Assembly: GCA_949775045.1 (NCBI GenBank)
Contig: OX459101.1
Coordinates: 14,692,942-14,756,941, forward strand
Source: Metridium senile
Taxonomy: Eukaryota; Cnidaria; Anthozoa; Actiniaria; Metridiidae
DNA length: 64,000 bases
Direction of reading: 5' to 3'
Shown: one piece after another, positions 45,601 through 53,880 of the stretch
How the letters are laid out: every line of letters begins with the position of its first letter
Numbering within the stretch: the stretch's first letter is position 1
Translations under genes and position numbers: made by a program
Notes under the pieces: model-generated
The model's database searches: none
The model's input: the letters and a program-made list of their open reading frames with translations, nothing else
Told to the model about the DNA's origin: nothing

Positions 45601-48600
45601 TCCACAGTCCCTTTCGGTCGTGCAATCGCCGTTCGCCCGGTCAACCTTTTTGGATTAGGTGTATAGTAATGGCAGTCTAATGAGGCAATCTAACCAGGTT
45701 ATTTTACATACGTGTGTTTACTGTATCAATGATTTAAGAAATGAAATACGTCTTCTGTGTTTTCACGCGCTAATGAAAACCGAGATGCGTTTGGGAGAAT
45801 TCGAGAGCAGATCAGTCCAAACACGAGACGAAGTCGAGTGTTTGGACCTGCTCGAGAATTCTCCCAGACGTATCGAGGTTTTCCAAAGCCTGTAAAAAAA
45901 AACAGAAGACGTATTTAATTTCTTTTATAAAATAACAATCGTGCGAAAAGAAGAAAAAAATCCTCTATTATTCGTTTGACGATGTCATTTCTCCCTACGT
46001 TGCATTTCATCGAAAATGACCAATAAGCGCGCGCGAAAGATCAAAACAACGAAAAAACTGACCGTTGAATGAGCGCGCGCACTTGAAAATGACGTAGGTG
46101 TGTTTCATGCTCTCATGAAACACGGGTTGTTGACCAATCAACGCGCGCGTATTATCCAAATTATTTTATAAACTAAGGGACTGCGCAATAATTTTCAGGG
46201 GGGGTGGGGGGGGGTTGAGAAATGAGCGAAAAAAATCGAAAAAGTTAATTACTCCCCCCTCAAATGAAGAACATTATGCCTTGACCCCCTACCATAACGG
46301 AAAAATTAGACTGCACCCCCCCCCCCTTCGTTCAAATTGAGAAGACTTCTGAATACTTACGAGAAAAAGGTTTTATCAAGATCGCCAGAGAATCTAACCA
46401 ACATTGACGAGGACGTCTTCGTCAGCAACATACCAGACTTCGAAGTTTCTCAACATACCCAGGTTCAACGTCAGAATCAGTTTCAAATTAAAATTAGGTG
46501 TTACCCCCCCCCCCCCCCTCCTTCACTGATTAATTTTGGATGTTGCCCCCCTCTTTCAAGACATAAATTTAGATCGATTATGCCCCCCCCTCTGGATTCT
46601 CAACCCCCTTCCTGATAATTATTGCGCAGTCCCTAATAGACAAATGTTGTTTGTTCTTCAGTTTATTAGGGACAATCATAGCCTGACAGGTTCTTAATAA
46701 AACAGCTTATTAAATGCGGATGTTTACTTTATCCTTGATGCTAATCAGAAGTCAATTCTGTGTTTTTCTTCAGCTTGCCAAGACAAGTATGTTTCTTGTA
46801 TGAAATGGTCGAGTACAGGCGAATGTCAACGAAACAAAGACTGGATGTCAAAGGAATGTCCAAGGAGTTGCCATATTTGTATTGGTAATATTAAACAGTA
46901 ATTACATTTACAGCTAGCTCATGTAAATCGTGTGCCTTCAGCTTCTTATGAAATTCACGTATTTTCTAGTGCTTTATAAAAGAAGGAAGCTGACTACATA
47001 GATGTAATACCTCATAAGTAAAAGAATTGTGAAAAAAAAGAAGATTACTATAAGAAGGCTGCACTATATTGCTTCCTCCATCTCTTGAATTATATTTAAG
47101 AGTACATTGTTCAAAAAAATTAGAAATGTATCTAGGACCATATGTATATTCATTGATGCATTAGACATTTTTTTTTTATAGAAAAGTCTTTTTTTACACT
47201 TTTGTTCCGCAATGTTGTTTAGTGAAATAGTTTACATACTGTAAGCCAATCATATTTGACAAAACATGCACGTGTAATGTGATAGTGTGTTTGGTTTGCT
47301 TTTCGTTTGGTGCTGTCGGAATGAGACAAACAAGCTCAATATTGAACCCTTATTATTTTCATACTTTTTTCTACCAGCCCCAGTGTGTAAAGACAGAAAT
47401 ACAATCCAGTGTCCATTGTGGGCAGCGCGAGGAGCTTGCAACAAAAACAAGGCCTATATGGATGTCAACTGTGCTAAAAGCTGCAAGAAATGCAAAGGTA
47501 TTTTAGAATCAGAACGACTTTTACTTGTCACCAGACCCTCAAGCTCCAGGCCAGGAGGCACGAAACGTAGCGCTCTTCGCGTTTCTATGAAAACATCAGA
47601 TTTGCTAATGGCCAAATCCACTGATGGATAATATCACAGTCTCATTTTGCAGCAGTTTTCAGTCAAACTCGCTTGTGCATTATAAAACATTGCCTTCGAT
47701 TCTAAACTTGATTTTGGTGGACGCCAATCAACTGTATTTCCAGAATACATGCACGTACTAAAATGACTGTTGCAGATCAGCTATAAGCCCGTTACGCAGA
47801 GTTTCTGCCCGTAAAATGGGTTTAATCGATTTTAATCTCTCCAATATTAAAGAAAACGTTTGATAAGAAGACAAATAGAAGATCAATCGATCAAAATAAA
47901 ATCTAGTTTAAACAAATTCTTTGTAATAAAGAACTCAAAGTTTACCTATACTACAAAGAGTTTTATTTTATCTAGCACTGTTGTGCAATTTTACAAAAGG
48001 CGCAGTTGCACAGGGATAATCTCGAACCGTTGTAAAACCAAATGTGTTTTCTATTGATTTGTGGTAATATTGTCATGTGCTTTGCCTGGAATTTATGACT
48101 ATTCTTACAACAAAACGAGGCTTAGCCTGTGTAAATCGCCTTTTGTCAAATAGAACAGCGGTACTAGATATCGTGAAACTGGAGTATTGCGACTAATGTA
48201 AAGTGAACTGAAGTGTTTGTTCTCTAGTGACATTTGGAATGAGCAAACGTTTTTTTGTGATATTGATTGCAACCATTCACAGGTGAGGCCTACTGCGGGT
48301 CATAAGATCGCCCAAGATCGCGTAAAATCGCCTTAGATTTTAGGAGCTTTTTGATAAAATCGCCTAAAATTGCATAAAATTACGGCGATTTTAGGACCCG
48401 GAGTAGGCCTCAGGTGAGCAAATTGATCAGAAGGACCATCACTAAAGTTGATAGTTTTCTATTGTCAAGTCCACCAGCATGCCTGCTGTTCAATTCACTC
48501 TCCAGGGAATGGTTGCAATCCATCTATTCACAGCGATCGTAAATGGTAGTTAGGATTAAATAAGAATATATTTCTCTATATAACTTACTCATTGAATTTC

Positions 48601-51237
48601 CAATTAGCACCAGCTGCACCAGCTGCACCAGCACCACGACCACAATTAAAGAATAAAGGTCCAGTAATAAAACCAATGGCATGTGAAGATAAGATCAGGC
48701 TCCAATGTCCACTTTGGGCTCGGAAAGGAGAATGCAGTCTAAACAAGGAGTTTATGGGCAAAAACTGTGCTAAAAGCTGTAAGATTTGTAAAGGTTAGTG
48801 ACTATATATAAATTCAAATTATTAAGAAAATTCCTTAGCTTTCAGCAACCAGAAAAAAAATTCAAAAAATTCTTAGTTACATGATAAACAACTAACTGAA
48901 TGTTGTGGAAGGCGATACCATGATGTTTTCTTGTTGTTGCGTAATGTAATATGATGGGAATATGTCATATGATGACAAGTGTTGTGTGATGTGATGTAAA
49001 AAGGTGATTTGGTATGATGTTATCGCAATGTGATGTGACTTGTTGTAGTCATCACGTACATGTGTAAGGTGACAATAACTCGACAAGCTTGTGTGTAGGC
49101 TACCTGACTTTGATTAGTTTAAACTAGCTATCCAGGTAACCTAGCACCTTATTTTTTTCATCTAAAAATTCAACTTTATTTATTTAAAATCAAGGTGTGA
49201 ATAAAGTATATTATTATTGTGTTCTAAACTAGATTCCTTCCCTTTTTTCAAATGAATCGGCCAAAATCTCATGTCGGTTTTAATCAATCAATCAATTTAT
49301 TAAAATCATAACGTTGTGTGATAAGGTCGCCCGAGCCAGATCCAGAGGCTCATGTAAAAAAAAAAAAAAACGTATGACAATTATATAAATATATTGAATT
49401 ATACATATAGAAAATATAAACGTGAAAATATAAATAGATAAAACTATTTCATTTAAATTAAATTGATATATTGAATATGATAGATTGAGATAAATGTTTA
49501 CAAATGTATAAATGCAGATACAAATGCGATATAAATTGAGAGAGAAAAAAGGGAGGAATAATACTATAAAACTATACAAAATGAATAAGTAATATATCTC
49601 AAGCTAATTAAATCCGAATACTCTATCTTAAACAGTAATTACATTTACAGCTAGCTCTTAATTTAAATTGCTAAAATCGTGTGCCTTCAGCTTATGAAAT
49701 TCACGTATTTTCTAAATTGCTTTATAAAAGAAGGAAGCTGATTCCATAGATGTAATACTTTATAAGTAAAGGAAGGAATTGTGAAAAAAGATTAGTATAA
49801 GAAGGCTGCACTTGATTGCTTCCCCCATATCTTAAATTATATTTACTCTTACGTTGTTCAAATAAATTAGAAAGGTTATTTCATTGATGCATTAGACATT
49901 TTCTTTATAGAAAAGTTACACTTGTTCCGCAATGATATGATATTTAGTGAAATAGTTTACAAACTGTAAGCCAATCATATTTGACAAAAAATGCATTTGT
50001 GTGACATTTATTTATAAAATCCGTATATTAACGCCCTTCAGTTATGTGTAATGTGATAGTGTGTTTGGTTTGGTGCTGTCGGAATATTGAGCCCTTATTA
50101 TTTTCATACTTTTTTCTACCAGTTCCAGTTTGTAAAGACAGTAATGCCATCCAGTGTCCATTGTGGGCAGCGAATGGAGCTTGCAACAAAAACAAGGCCT
50201 ATATGGATGTCAACTGTGCCAAAAGCTGCAAGAAATGCAAAGGTATTTTAGAATCAGAACGACTTTTACTTGTCACCAGACCCTCAAGCTCCAGGCCAGG
50301 AGGCACTAAATGTAGCGCTCTTCGCGTTTCTATGGAAACATCAGATTTGCTAATGGGCAAATCCACTGACCGATAATATCACAGTCTCATTTTGCAGCGG
50401 TCACACGCACTTGTGCACTATAAAACATTGCCGTCTAAACTTGATTTTGGTGGACGTATTTCCAGAGCAACCTGTACTAAAATGTTCGTTGTAGATAAAG
50501 ATACATCCGTTACAGAGTTTCTGCCCGTAAAATGGGTTAAGAAGACAAATAGAAGATTAAATTCGATCAAAATATGATCTAGTTTAAACAAATTATTTGT
50601 AAAGAACCGTTCGGCGGTTCGTTTGATCGAGTTTTCTTGGAAATATCGTTGATTGACCTTTACCAAAATCAAGTCTAGACGGCAATGTTTTATAGTGGAA
50701 ATGTGGGTGTGGTTGAGAATTGGCACAAGGTTAAAGCAAGACATGTTTACGTAGAAAGAGTTGTGTAGGGAAGGGACACAGTCAACAAACAAACTTACCC
50801 ACACGGGCATTCTGCCATGCACCTCCAGCATCTCAAGTATATTGCTCATATATCAGTAGAATTGAAAGTAGAATAGAAAATAAATGATGTTTGCTAGAAG
50901 AACATCTAGGACGATGTTGACTAGGGTAGAATCTCTGCTGGGTATAAACACCTATCAGGCTAGAAGAATGATGATTTGGACGTCGGATTTTAAACGAATG
51001 CGGGATACTACATTTTTCACCACCACATTATCCAGATAGAAGCATGCAAAGGCCGAAAACATCCACCAAGCGTTTACATGAAGCAAATGAACATGATTTA
51101 CATATTGATTTACATTCCATTTATCAGGTTGTGATGATCAGAATAGTAGTTGTCAAGCTTGGGCCAAGCGAGGAGATTGTCAAAAAAACCCTGCCTATAT
51201 GGATGTCATTTGCCCGAAAGCTTGCGGCAAGTGTTAG
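27704..51237 (+). CDS. Secreted astacin (M12A) metalloprotease with TSP1 x2, MAM and ShKT x5
   Basis: Zinc endopeptidase of the astacin family. Coding exons: 27704-27812, 31187-31240, 32472-32585, 33469-33630, 34252-34372, 35212-35324, 36000-36071, 36641-36862, 38205-38378, 40836-41021, 41903-42049, 43357-43619, 44255-44336, 46774-46884, 47378-47497, 48608-48793, 50123-50242, 51128-51237. Phase is kept across all junctions; 821 residues. Order: signal peptide (1-20), propeptide ending in a furin-like RTKR (120-123), astacin domain (about 124-322), two TSP1 repeats (323-442), MAM (443-606), five ShKT domains (607-821). Most junctions are phase 1, typical of shuffled modules. Astacin-MAM-ShKT order is known from Hydra HMP2; the TSP1 pair and the number of ShKT repeats set this one apart. 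Matrix remodelling or a nematocyte/venom role are both possible; the sequence does not decide. Confidence 0.93.
28650..28790 (+). repeat. Interspersed repeat family C
   Basis: TTCGACGAAGGGCTAAAGTT and CGACGCAGCCTATACTAG, ending TAGTTTCCATTTATAT. Relatives at 40600-40812 and 56405-56530. Confidence 0.65.
28811..28945 (+). repeat. Direct repeat in astacin intron 1, first copy
   Basis: GAGTGTAAAAACACAAGTTG, TGATCTAAAGTCG and TCAAACATGACAAGCAAC recur at 29259-29380. Confidence 0.75.
29259..29380 (+). repeat. Direct repeat in astacin intron 1, second copy
   Basis: Same order of words as 28811-28945; also keeps TTTTCACAGCG. Confidence 0.75.
30768..30860. mobile_element. Short MITE, family L
   Basis: CAGGTCGCGGTAAATTAAGG on the left and CCACGGGCTTTATTCAAA on the right. 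Confidence 0.7.
30890..31075. mobile_element. pogo/Tigger-like MITE
   Basis: Ends CAGTGGAACCCCGCC and CAGGGTTCCACTG flanked by TA, the classic termini and target of pogo/Tigger elements. Interior has repeated TTAATACGGCCACC. In astacin intron 1. Confidence 0.85.
31658..31679. repeat. Poly-G run
   Basis: About 20 consecutive G bases; prone to sequencing error and G-quadruplex formation. Confidence 0.95.
31950..32242. mobile_element. Hairpin MITE, family B
   Basis: Starts CTTCTATTTCAAAAATCGAT, has arms GCCTGCAAAGGATGTCGGTA / TACCGGCATCTTTTGCAGGC and ends TTTGAAATAGGTGTATAC. Confidence 0.8.
33644..33835. repeat. (CCAA)n microsatellite
   Basis: Nearly 48 uninterrupted tetramers starting about 15 bp after an astacin exon donor. 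Confidence 0.98.
33880..34205. repeat. Minisatellite next to (CCAA)n
   Basis: Five or six units with CGACCTATCAACCAATTAAT and CATCTAACAAGCCAACTG. Units are about 45-57 bp, varying in the number of CGAC repeats. Confidence 0.9.
34252..36862 (+). CDS. Astacin exons 5-8: catalytic domain
   Basis: The zinc site [12 protein letters not shown] spans the junction of exons 35212-35324 and 36000-36071 and fits HExxHxxGxxH: His218, His222 and His228 are the ligands and Glu219 the catalytic base. Exon 36641-36862 has the Met-turn SIMHY (Met275, Tyr277). Cysteines at the expected positions are present (C-L-R-F, G-C-S-S, G-C-N-K, Y-D-C). All catalytic features are intact, so an active enzyme is expected. 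Confidence 0.95.
34505..34615 (-). repeat. Interspersed repeat, - copy
   Basis: Reverse complement has GTCCACCTTATATAGGATTA and GGGACCTCCGGTTTTACG, matching 26238. Confidence 0.65.
35765..35884. mobile_element. Hairpin MITE, family K, good copy
   Basis: GGCCTAGCTTAAACGTCGCA at the left end and TGCGACGTTTGACTAGGCC at the right, 120 bp overall. Confidence 0.8.
36105..36640. other. Intron sequence with AATAAT runs
   Basis: Short ATA microsatellites at 36109-36123 and 36170-36200; possible retrotransposon 3' debris but no frame seen. Confidence 0.35.
37596..37640. mobile_element. Fragment resembling a retrotransposon 3' UTR
   Basis: TTATATAGAGCATTTT ... TGCGCTTTACAA, like the 17215 element's 3' UTR. 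Short, so uncertain. Confidence 0.4.
37680..37985. mobile_element. Hairpin element with CCGGGGG ends
   Basis: CTTTGTCCAAGTGGTAGAGG and GTGATCGGC on the left are mirrored by GCCGATCACCCCTACCACTT on the right. CCTAAAAGGTACGCACAG is repeated inside. Confidence 0.82.
38205..41021 (+). CDS. Astacin exons 9-10: two thrombospondin type 1 repeats
   Basis: Exon 38205-38378 holds an atypical TSP1 repeat ([11 protein letters not shown], six cysteines). Exon 40836-41021 holds a canonical one ([10 protein letters not shown], then C-D-D-G, R-V-R-Q-C, ending R-R-C). Each is a single exon flanked by phase-1 introns. W-x-x-W motifs in such repeats are often C-mannosylated and bind matrix; that is family knowledge. 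Confidence 0.85.
38700..39030 (+). pseudogene. Relic of a tyrosine-recombinase N-terminal domain (Crypton/KIAA1958-like)
   Basis: Frame 38719-38847 reads [20 protein letters not shown]. After stops and a frame change, [19 protein letters not shown] follows at about 38936-38995. These two blocks match the N-terminal core-binding part of the animal tyrosine-recombinase-like (DUF3504) family carried by Crypton-type elements. No catalytic domain was found. Dead fragment. Confidence 0.55.
39110..39308. mobile_element. Hairpin MITE with 45-bp arms
   Basis: ATCGGGTGCATTGTGGGAAC and ACGCGCGAGATTT on the left are mirrored by AAATCTCGCGCGTATTCGAT and CACAATGCACCCGAT on the right. Confidence 0.88.
39363..39437. 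repeat. Hairpin, 75 bp
   Basis: AGATTGTAGGTAGATTAAAG / TTAATCTACCTATAATCT with AGACAAGACAT / ATGTCTTGTC arms. Confidence 0.85.
40600..40812 (+). repeat. Interspersed repeat family C, longest copy
   Basis: GAGCTCGAAACGTCAGTAAA, then TATCGACGCAGCCTATACTA and TTGCTAGTTTCCATATAAT. TAACAACGTA near 40617 is mirrored by TACGTTGTTA near 40724. It ends just before TSP1 exon 10. Confidence 0.65.
41548..41875 (+). repeat. Interspersed repeat family D, copy 3, split by a MITE
   Basis: The D sequence is interrupted at 41654-41797 by a hairpin element. It lies immediately before the first MAM exon. Confidence 0.75.
41654..41797. mobile_element. Nested 144-bp hairpin MITE, family E
   Basis: Near-perfect inverted ends: GAGTACAAACACTAAAAGTG on the left and its complement CACTTTTAGTGTTTGTACTC on the right. 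It is inserted inside repeat D. Confidence 0.85.
41903..44336 (+). CDS. Astacin exons 11-13: MAM domain
   Basis: Exons 41903-42049, 43357-43619 and 44255-44336. The sequence has the MAM order: D-F-D-D, a W-x-R-x-x-x-G stretch, [28 protein letters not shown] and a closing [13 protein letters not shown] domains mediate oligomerisation or adhesion in meprins and related proteases. Confidence 0.9.
42060..43050. repeat. Compound GAT/AAT/AGTAAAGAT minisatellite
   Basis: About 1 kb of GATGATAATAATAGTAAA-type units in the intron between the first two MAM exons. A 100-bp unit is itself duplicated near 42160-42360 (GATATTGATCATG, AAAGTGCTGATATTGAATAC). Long Ile/Met/Ser/Leu frames are artefacts. Confidence 0.95.
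43176..43232. repeat. Short perfect hairpin
   Basis: GAGGGAAATTTAGTAAAAGA is mirrored by TCTTCTAAATTTCCCTC with nearly no mismatches. Confidence 0.8.
43634..44052. repeat. (GTGTA)n-(GTGCA)61-(GTGTA)n microsatellite
   Basis: A core of about 61 GTGCA units is flanked on both sides by about ten GTGTA units. It begins about 15 bp after a MAM exon donor and is followed by CACCA/ACCAGCC-rich repeats to about 44230. Confidence 0.97.
44567..44962. mobile_element. Hairpin MITE, family M, carrying a nested MITE
   Basis: Outer ends CACCTATTTACAAAAAGG and TTTTGAAATAGGCGTAT, with arms GGTTGTCGGAGAGAATTGGC and CAATCTCTCCGACAA. The inner element lies at 44771-44921. Confidence 0.8.
44771..44921. mobile_element. 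Nested hairpin MITE
   Basis: AATAGCTGTTATTACAGTTA and TATGCAAATGATTT are mirrored by AAATCATTTGCATATAACTG and AACAGCTATT. Confidence 0.88.
45108..45385. mobile_element. Hairpin MITE, family A, copy 3
   Basis: Same termini and GAGACCGATAGGAATTGTGG arms as the 7392 copy, in inverted orientation. It abuts another hairpin element at 45386. Confidence 0.85.
45386..45666. mobile_element. Hairpin MITE, family M, second copy
   Basis: GGTTGTCGGGTCGAACGGCG ... GGCGATTGCACGACCTAAAG on the left and CTTTCGGTCGTGCAATCGCC then AACCTTTTTGGATTAGGTG on the right. Confidence 0.82.
45735..45920. mobile_element. Hairpin MITE
   Basis: ATACGTCTTCTGTGTTTT and GGGAGAATTCGAGAGCAGAT on the left; ATTCTCCCAGACG and AACAGAAGACGTAT on the right. 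A half copy is at 21460-21555 in the last RTK-A intron. Confidence 0.8.
46178..46640. mobile_element. Terminal-inverted-repeat element rich in G/C runs
   Basis: Left end AGGGACTGCGCAATAATTTT, right end AATTATTGCGCAGTCCCT. GGGGGG next to the left end and CCCCCC next to the right, with further C-runs between. Confidence 0.82.
46774..51237 (+). CDS. Astacin exons 14-18: five ShKT domains
   Basis: Each exon carries one six-cysteine ShKT module: 46774-46884, 47378-47497, 48608-48793 (preceded by an Ala/Pro-rich linker), 50123-50242 and 51128-51237. Modules 2 and 4 are nearly identical and lie in a duplicated block of about 1 kb. The stop comes directly after the sixth cysteine of module 5. These are accessory domains of a large protease; the sequence gives no sign of separate short peptides. 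Confidence 0.9.
46890..47935 (+). repeat. Segmental tandem duplication, first copy, with ShKT exon 2
   Basis: Matches 49626-50605 from TTAAACAGTAATTACATTTA to AAATAGAAGATCAA, with scattered indels. It includes the whole ShKT exon 47378-47497. Confidence 0.88.
47957..48195. mobile_element. Element bounded by inverted family P sequences
   Basis: TATCTAGCACTGTTGTGCA on the left and a CAAATAGAACAGCGGTACTAGATA-like end on the right point outward, about 240 bp apart. This suggests P copies are termini of a MITE. Confidence 0.55.
48795..49625. other. Intron with TGATG-rich tract and AT-rich sequence
   Basis: TGTGATGTGATG-like words near 48940-49050 and an A-run near 49357. No exon or clear element recognised. 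Confidence 0.4.
49626..50605 (+). repeat. Segmental tandem duplication, second copy, with ShKT exon 4
   Basis: Counterpart of 46890-47935. It includes ShKT exon 50123-50242, which differs from the first copy by only a few codons. Confidence 0.88.
50417..50697. mobile_element. Hairpin MITE
   Basis: CACTATAAAACATTGCCGTC and AACTTGATTTTGGT are mirrored by ACCAAAATCAAGTC and GACGGCAATGTTTTATAGTG. One arm is also present in the first duplicate near 47678-47722. Confidence 0.82.
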
Positions 51238-51595
51238 TCAAGGTACGGATATCTCATAGTCACACAATACAATCCCGGACGAAACTACAATATTGGCAGA
51301 AACTTGTAAGGCACTTTTTACGGTTTTCTCTATTTTGACCTTAACCTATTCATTTTAGCTATAATCCTCCCCTCCCCCTCCATGCAATGTTGGTTTTCAG
51401 TTAACATGATTCCTTGATGACTGCCAGGCCGACAATGTGTACTAAATTGAAGCCCAAAAAGCACGCGCATTCCAGTTTAAAACTAATGTTCCATTTTCAA
51501 AGCAGTCGCCTTACTTAGTTTTTGCCGAGATTGTAGTTGTACCTTTTACTTGGAATGGCAAACGTTTAAATGCTTATCTTGGTTGAGATCTTAAG

Positions 51596-51908
51596 CCTAA
51601 AGAGTTAACCCTGGGTTAGTTCAAGTACTACTTTAACTGTTACTATAAAATCTATAAAGTTAATCCTGGGTTAGTGCTAATCCTGGTTTAACTCTTAATA
51701 ATACCTATAGAGTTAATCCTGGGTTAGTGCTAATTCTGGTTTAACTCTTAATAAAACCTATAGAGTTAATCCTGGGTTAGTGCTAATACTAGTTTAACTC
51801 TTAATAAAACCTATAGAGTTAATCCTGGGTTAGTGCTAATACTGGTTTAACTCTTAATAAAACCTATAGAGTTAATCCAAGCTTAGTGCAAATCCTGGTT
51901 TAGCTTTT
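51596..51908. repeat. Minisatellite with about 62-bp units derived from a MITE motif
   Basis: Five units with AGAGTTAATCCTGGGTTAG, TGCTAAT and TGGTTTAACTCTTAATAAAA. The core word is the same as in the hairpin element at 18275-18340. Confidence 0.9.
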
Positions 51909-52342
51909 GATATACAAATATATATTTCAGTGTCTCTCTATTAGATGGCCAATAACAACGTACACAAGCAACTTAAAACAAAGAAGCAAGAAGGGACACA
52001 AGCAACCACTACGTATTCAAACTCATTGGTCATTGAAAATAATACTAAAAATAATTTATTGTTTGTAAAATTGGTAAATGTTATTTAGAGAAATAATAAT
52101 GAAATACATGTAATACATATTTAATTAACTGAATATGTTATTTGACAATAAGAAAACTGCTAGTCGTTGTATTAATTGGTTAAGATTTTTATTATCTTAA
52201 TTTAACAAACTAGTTTTAACTAATTTAACTTAAAAGTTCAAATAAAAGTTACCATCATTATTACCGTGTAAAAAGACAATTGAAAGTAGAAGTTGTTATT
52301 CACCGATATTAGTCGAGGAGCCTGAGGAGAATAATTGTTTTA

Positions 52343-52728
52343 CTATACACCTATTTCAAAAATCGTTGTTGCAAACAAAGCCACTGTCCACACTGTGAAG
52401 CATGCAAAGGATGTCGGTATTTCGGTCTCTTGTTATCCATTTTTTCAGAGCATATTTTGGTTGTAGGTTTTTGAGTTATATGACAATAACAAGTTGTTGC
52501 AGTGGTAGATGATGAAACAGATATTAAATCAAACACATATTTGTAGGTTGGATTTTGATTCATAATAGTATTTGTTGGTCATCAACCTTTTAATTTTTAA
52601 AAACAATATTTTTTTATATAACGTGCAATAAGTTACAAACTATGTTCATATTACCGACGTACTTTGCAGACTTCAAAGTGTGGACTGTAGCTTCGGCTGC
52701 ACCAACGATTTTTGAAATATGTGTAAAT
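52343..52728. mobile_element. Hairpin MITE, family B, with an inserted fragment
   Basis: Starts TATACACCTATTTCAAAAAT, with arms GCAAAGGATGTCGGTATT and CCGACGTACTTTGCAG. A 70-bp piece of another repeat (GTAGGTTGGATTTTGATTC, 52535-52605) sits inside. Confidence 0.78.
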
Positions 52729-52982
52729 AATTCTTTTTCGGGCTTCTATTCGGGTAATTACTTTAATTGCTTACTATAAAAGTAAAAAAAGGTAAAGTAA
52801 CCTCATTTAAAGTCGGTTACTCGTGACAGCCATTGACTGATAAACTTCAAGCCGACGGTATACTCATCATGATTCAGAATGCCTATTGTCTTTTGGACTT
52901 ACTGGCTTACTCCCCTTTCTCCATCATTGTGCCTTTATACGGGTATTTAATAAAGCTATAAGGAAAGGAGAGAAGTCAAAAC

Positions 52983-53048
52983 AAGGATGTGAGGTCACTG
53001 GGAATCGAACTAGCGACCTTGCACTGAACTCCTAACCAAATGTGCCAT
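52983..53048 (-). mobile_element. tRNA-like SINE head
   Basis: Minus strand: TGGCACATTTGG (A box) and AGTTCGATTCCCAG (B box). The rest is not recognisable. Confidence 0.5.
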
Positions 53049-53418
53049 CGTTGTTTCCTATTCCGCGATGACCATTGTCACACTATAAATACAAAGTTGA
53101 TTATTTCACACAATAAAAATTTAGAAGAAACGTGCACGAAACGCTGAAGGTGATTATCAACAAATAGTCCGAAGTTCGCGAAACCATCCGTGTAATACGT
53201 ATATAGGCGCCGTTGTTAGATATTGAGAGAGATATTTTTTATTTGCCGTAGAAGAGTCAATGCAATAGTTATAATAGTAGACTCAAAACGCATTGTTTTC
53301 TTTATCTTTTGTTCTTACAAAATAAATAATATTTTTCTTTCACGGGCGAAGGATAAAACCACTCTACAGCGGTAACTCTAAAAAGCTTGAGCAATAAACT
53401 TGACGGAAAAGTATAGTT

Positions 53419-53636
53419 AAAGACCCATGATCACTTACCGGCATGCACCTCGCGAAAGACACTTTTCGTGGACCATGAAAATCGCCAATAAGACATTTTG
53501 AATTAATTTACGACGTGAATGGGTACTACCCTCTTTACGCTAAATTGTTGAGCGCTTAATATACGCCGACTGACTGCAAATGAACTATAACTACACAACT
53601 CAAAGCATGCCGGTAAGTGACCATGGGTCTTTAGTA
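53419..53636. mobile_element. Hairpin MITE
   Basis: AAAGACCCATGATCACTTAC and CGGCATGC on the left are mirrored by GCATGCCGGTAAGTGACCAT and GGGTCTTTA on the right. Confidence 0.85.
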
Positions 53637-53703
53637 TAGCAAAAGCTAAACATTTGTTTTATAGCTGTGGATCTTATAAAAACAGATAAACCACATAATT
53701 GTT

Positions 53704-53880
53704 TTAAATTTCCGTTAATGCGTTGTTGTCATCTATTAGCGTTATTTTTCCCATTTCAATCACGTCGTTCCGTGATTCGTCCTTTCTGGTTTTTATTTCC
53801 ACATCGTCGTAACCATTATTTTGATTGATCGTAACCGCGTCGTCACCTTCGTTTTCGTTGGAGGTAATAGCGTCGTATCC
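53704..53880 (-). CDS. RTK-B C-terminal tail exon, full length
   Basis: 58 codons, TAA at 53706-53704. Acidic and Asn-rich, with two related motifs GYDAIT and GYDDVE, each a Tyr followed by an acidic or hydrophobic residue. These could be phosphotyrosine docking sites, which is inference. Only the first is present in RTK-A. Confidence 0.85.
   Translation of the reverse strand, partial: GYDAITSNENEGDDAVTINQNNGYDDVEIKTRKDESRNDVIEMGKITLIDDNNALTEI

Noticed and set aside
46774..51237. ShKT exons as separate short toxin genes
   Set aside because: All are flanked by phase-1 introns and join in frame with the astacin gene; none has its own signal peptide.
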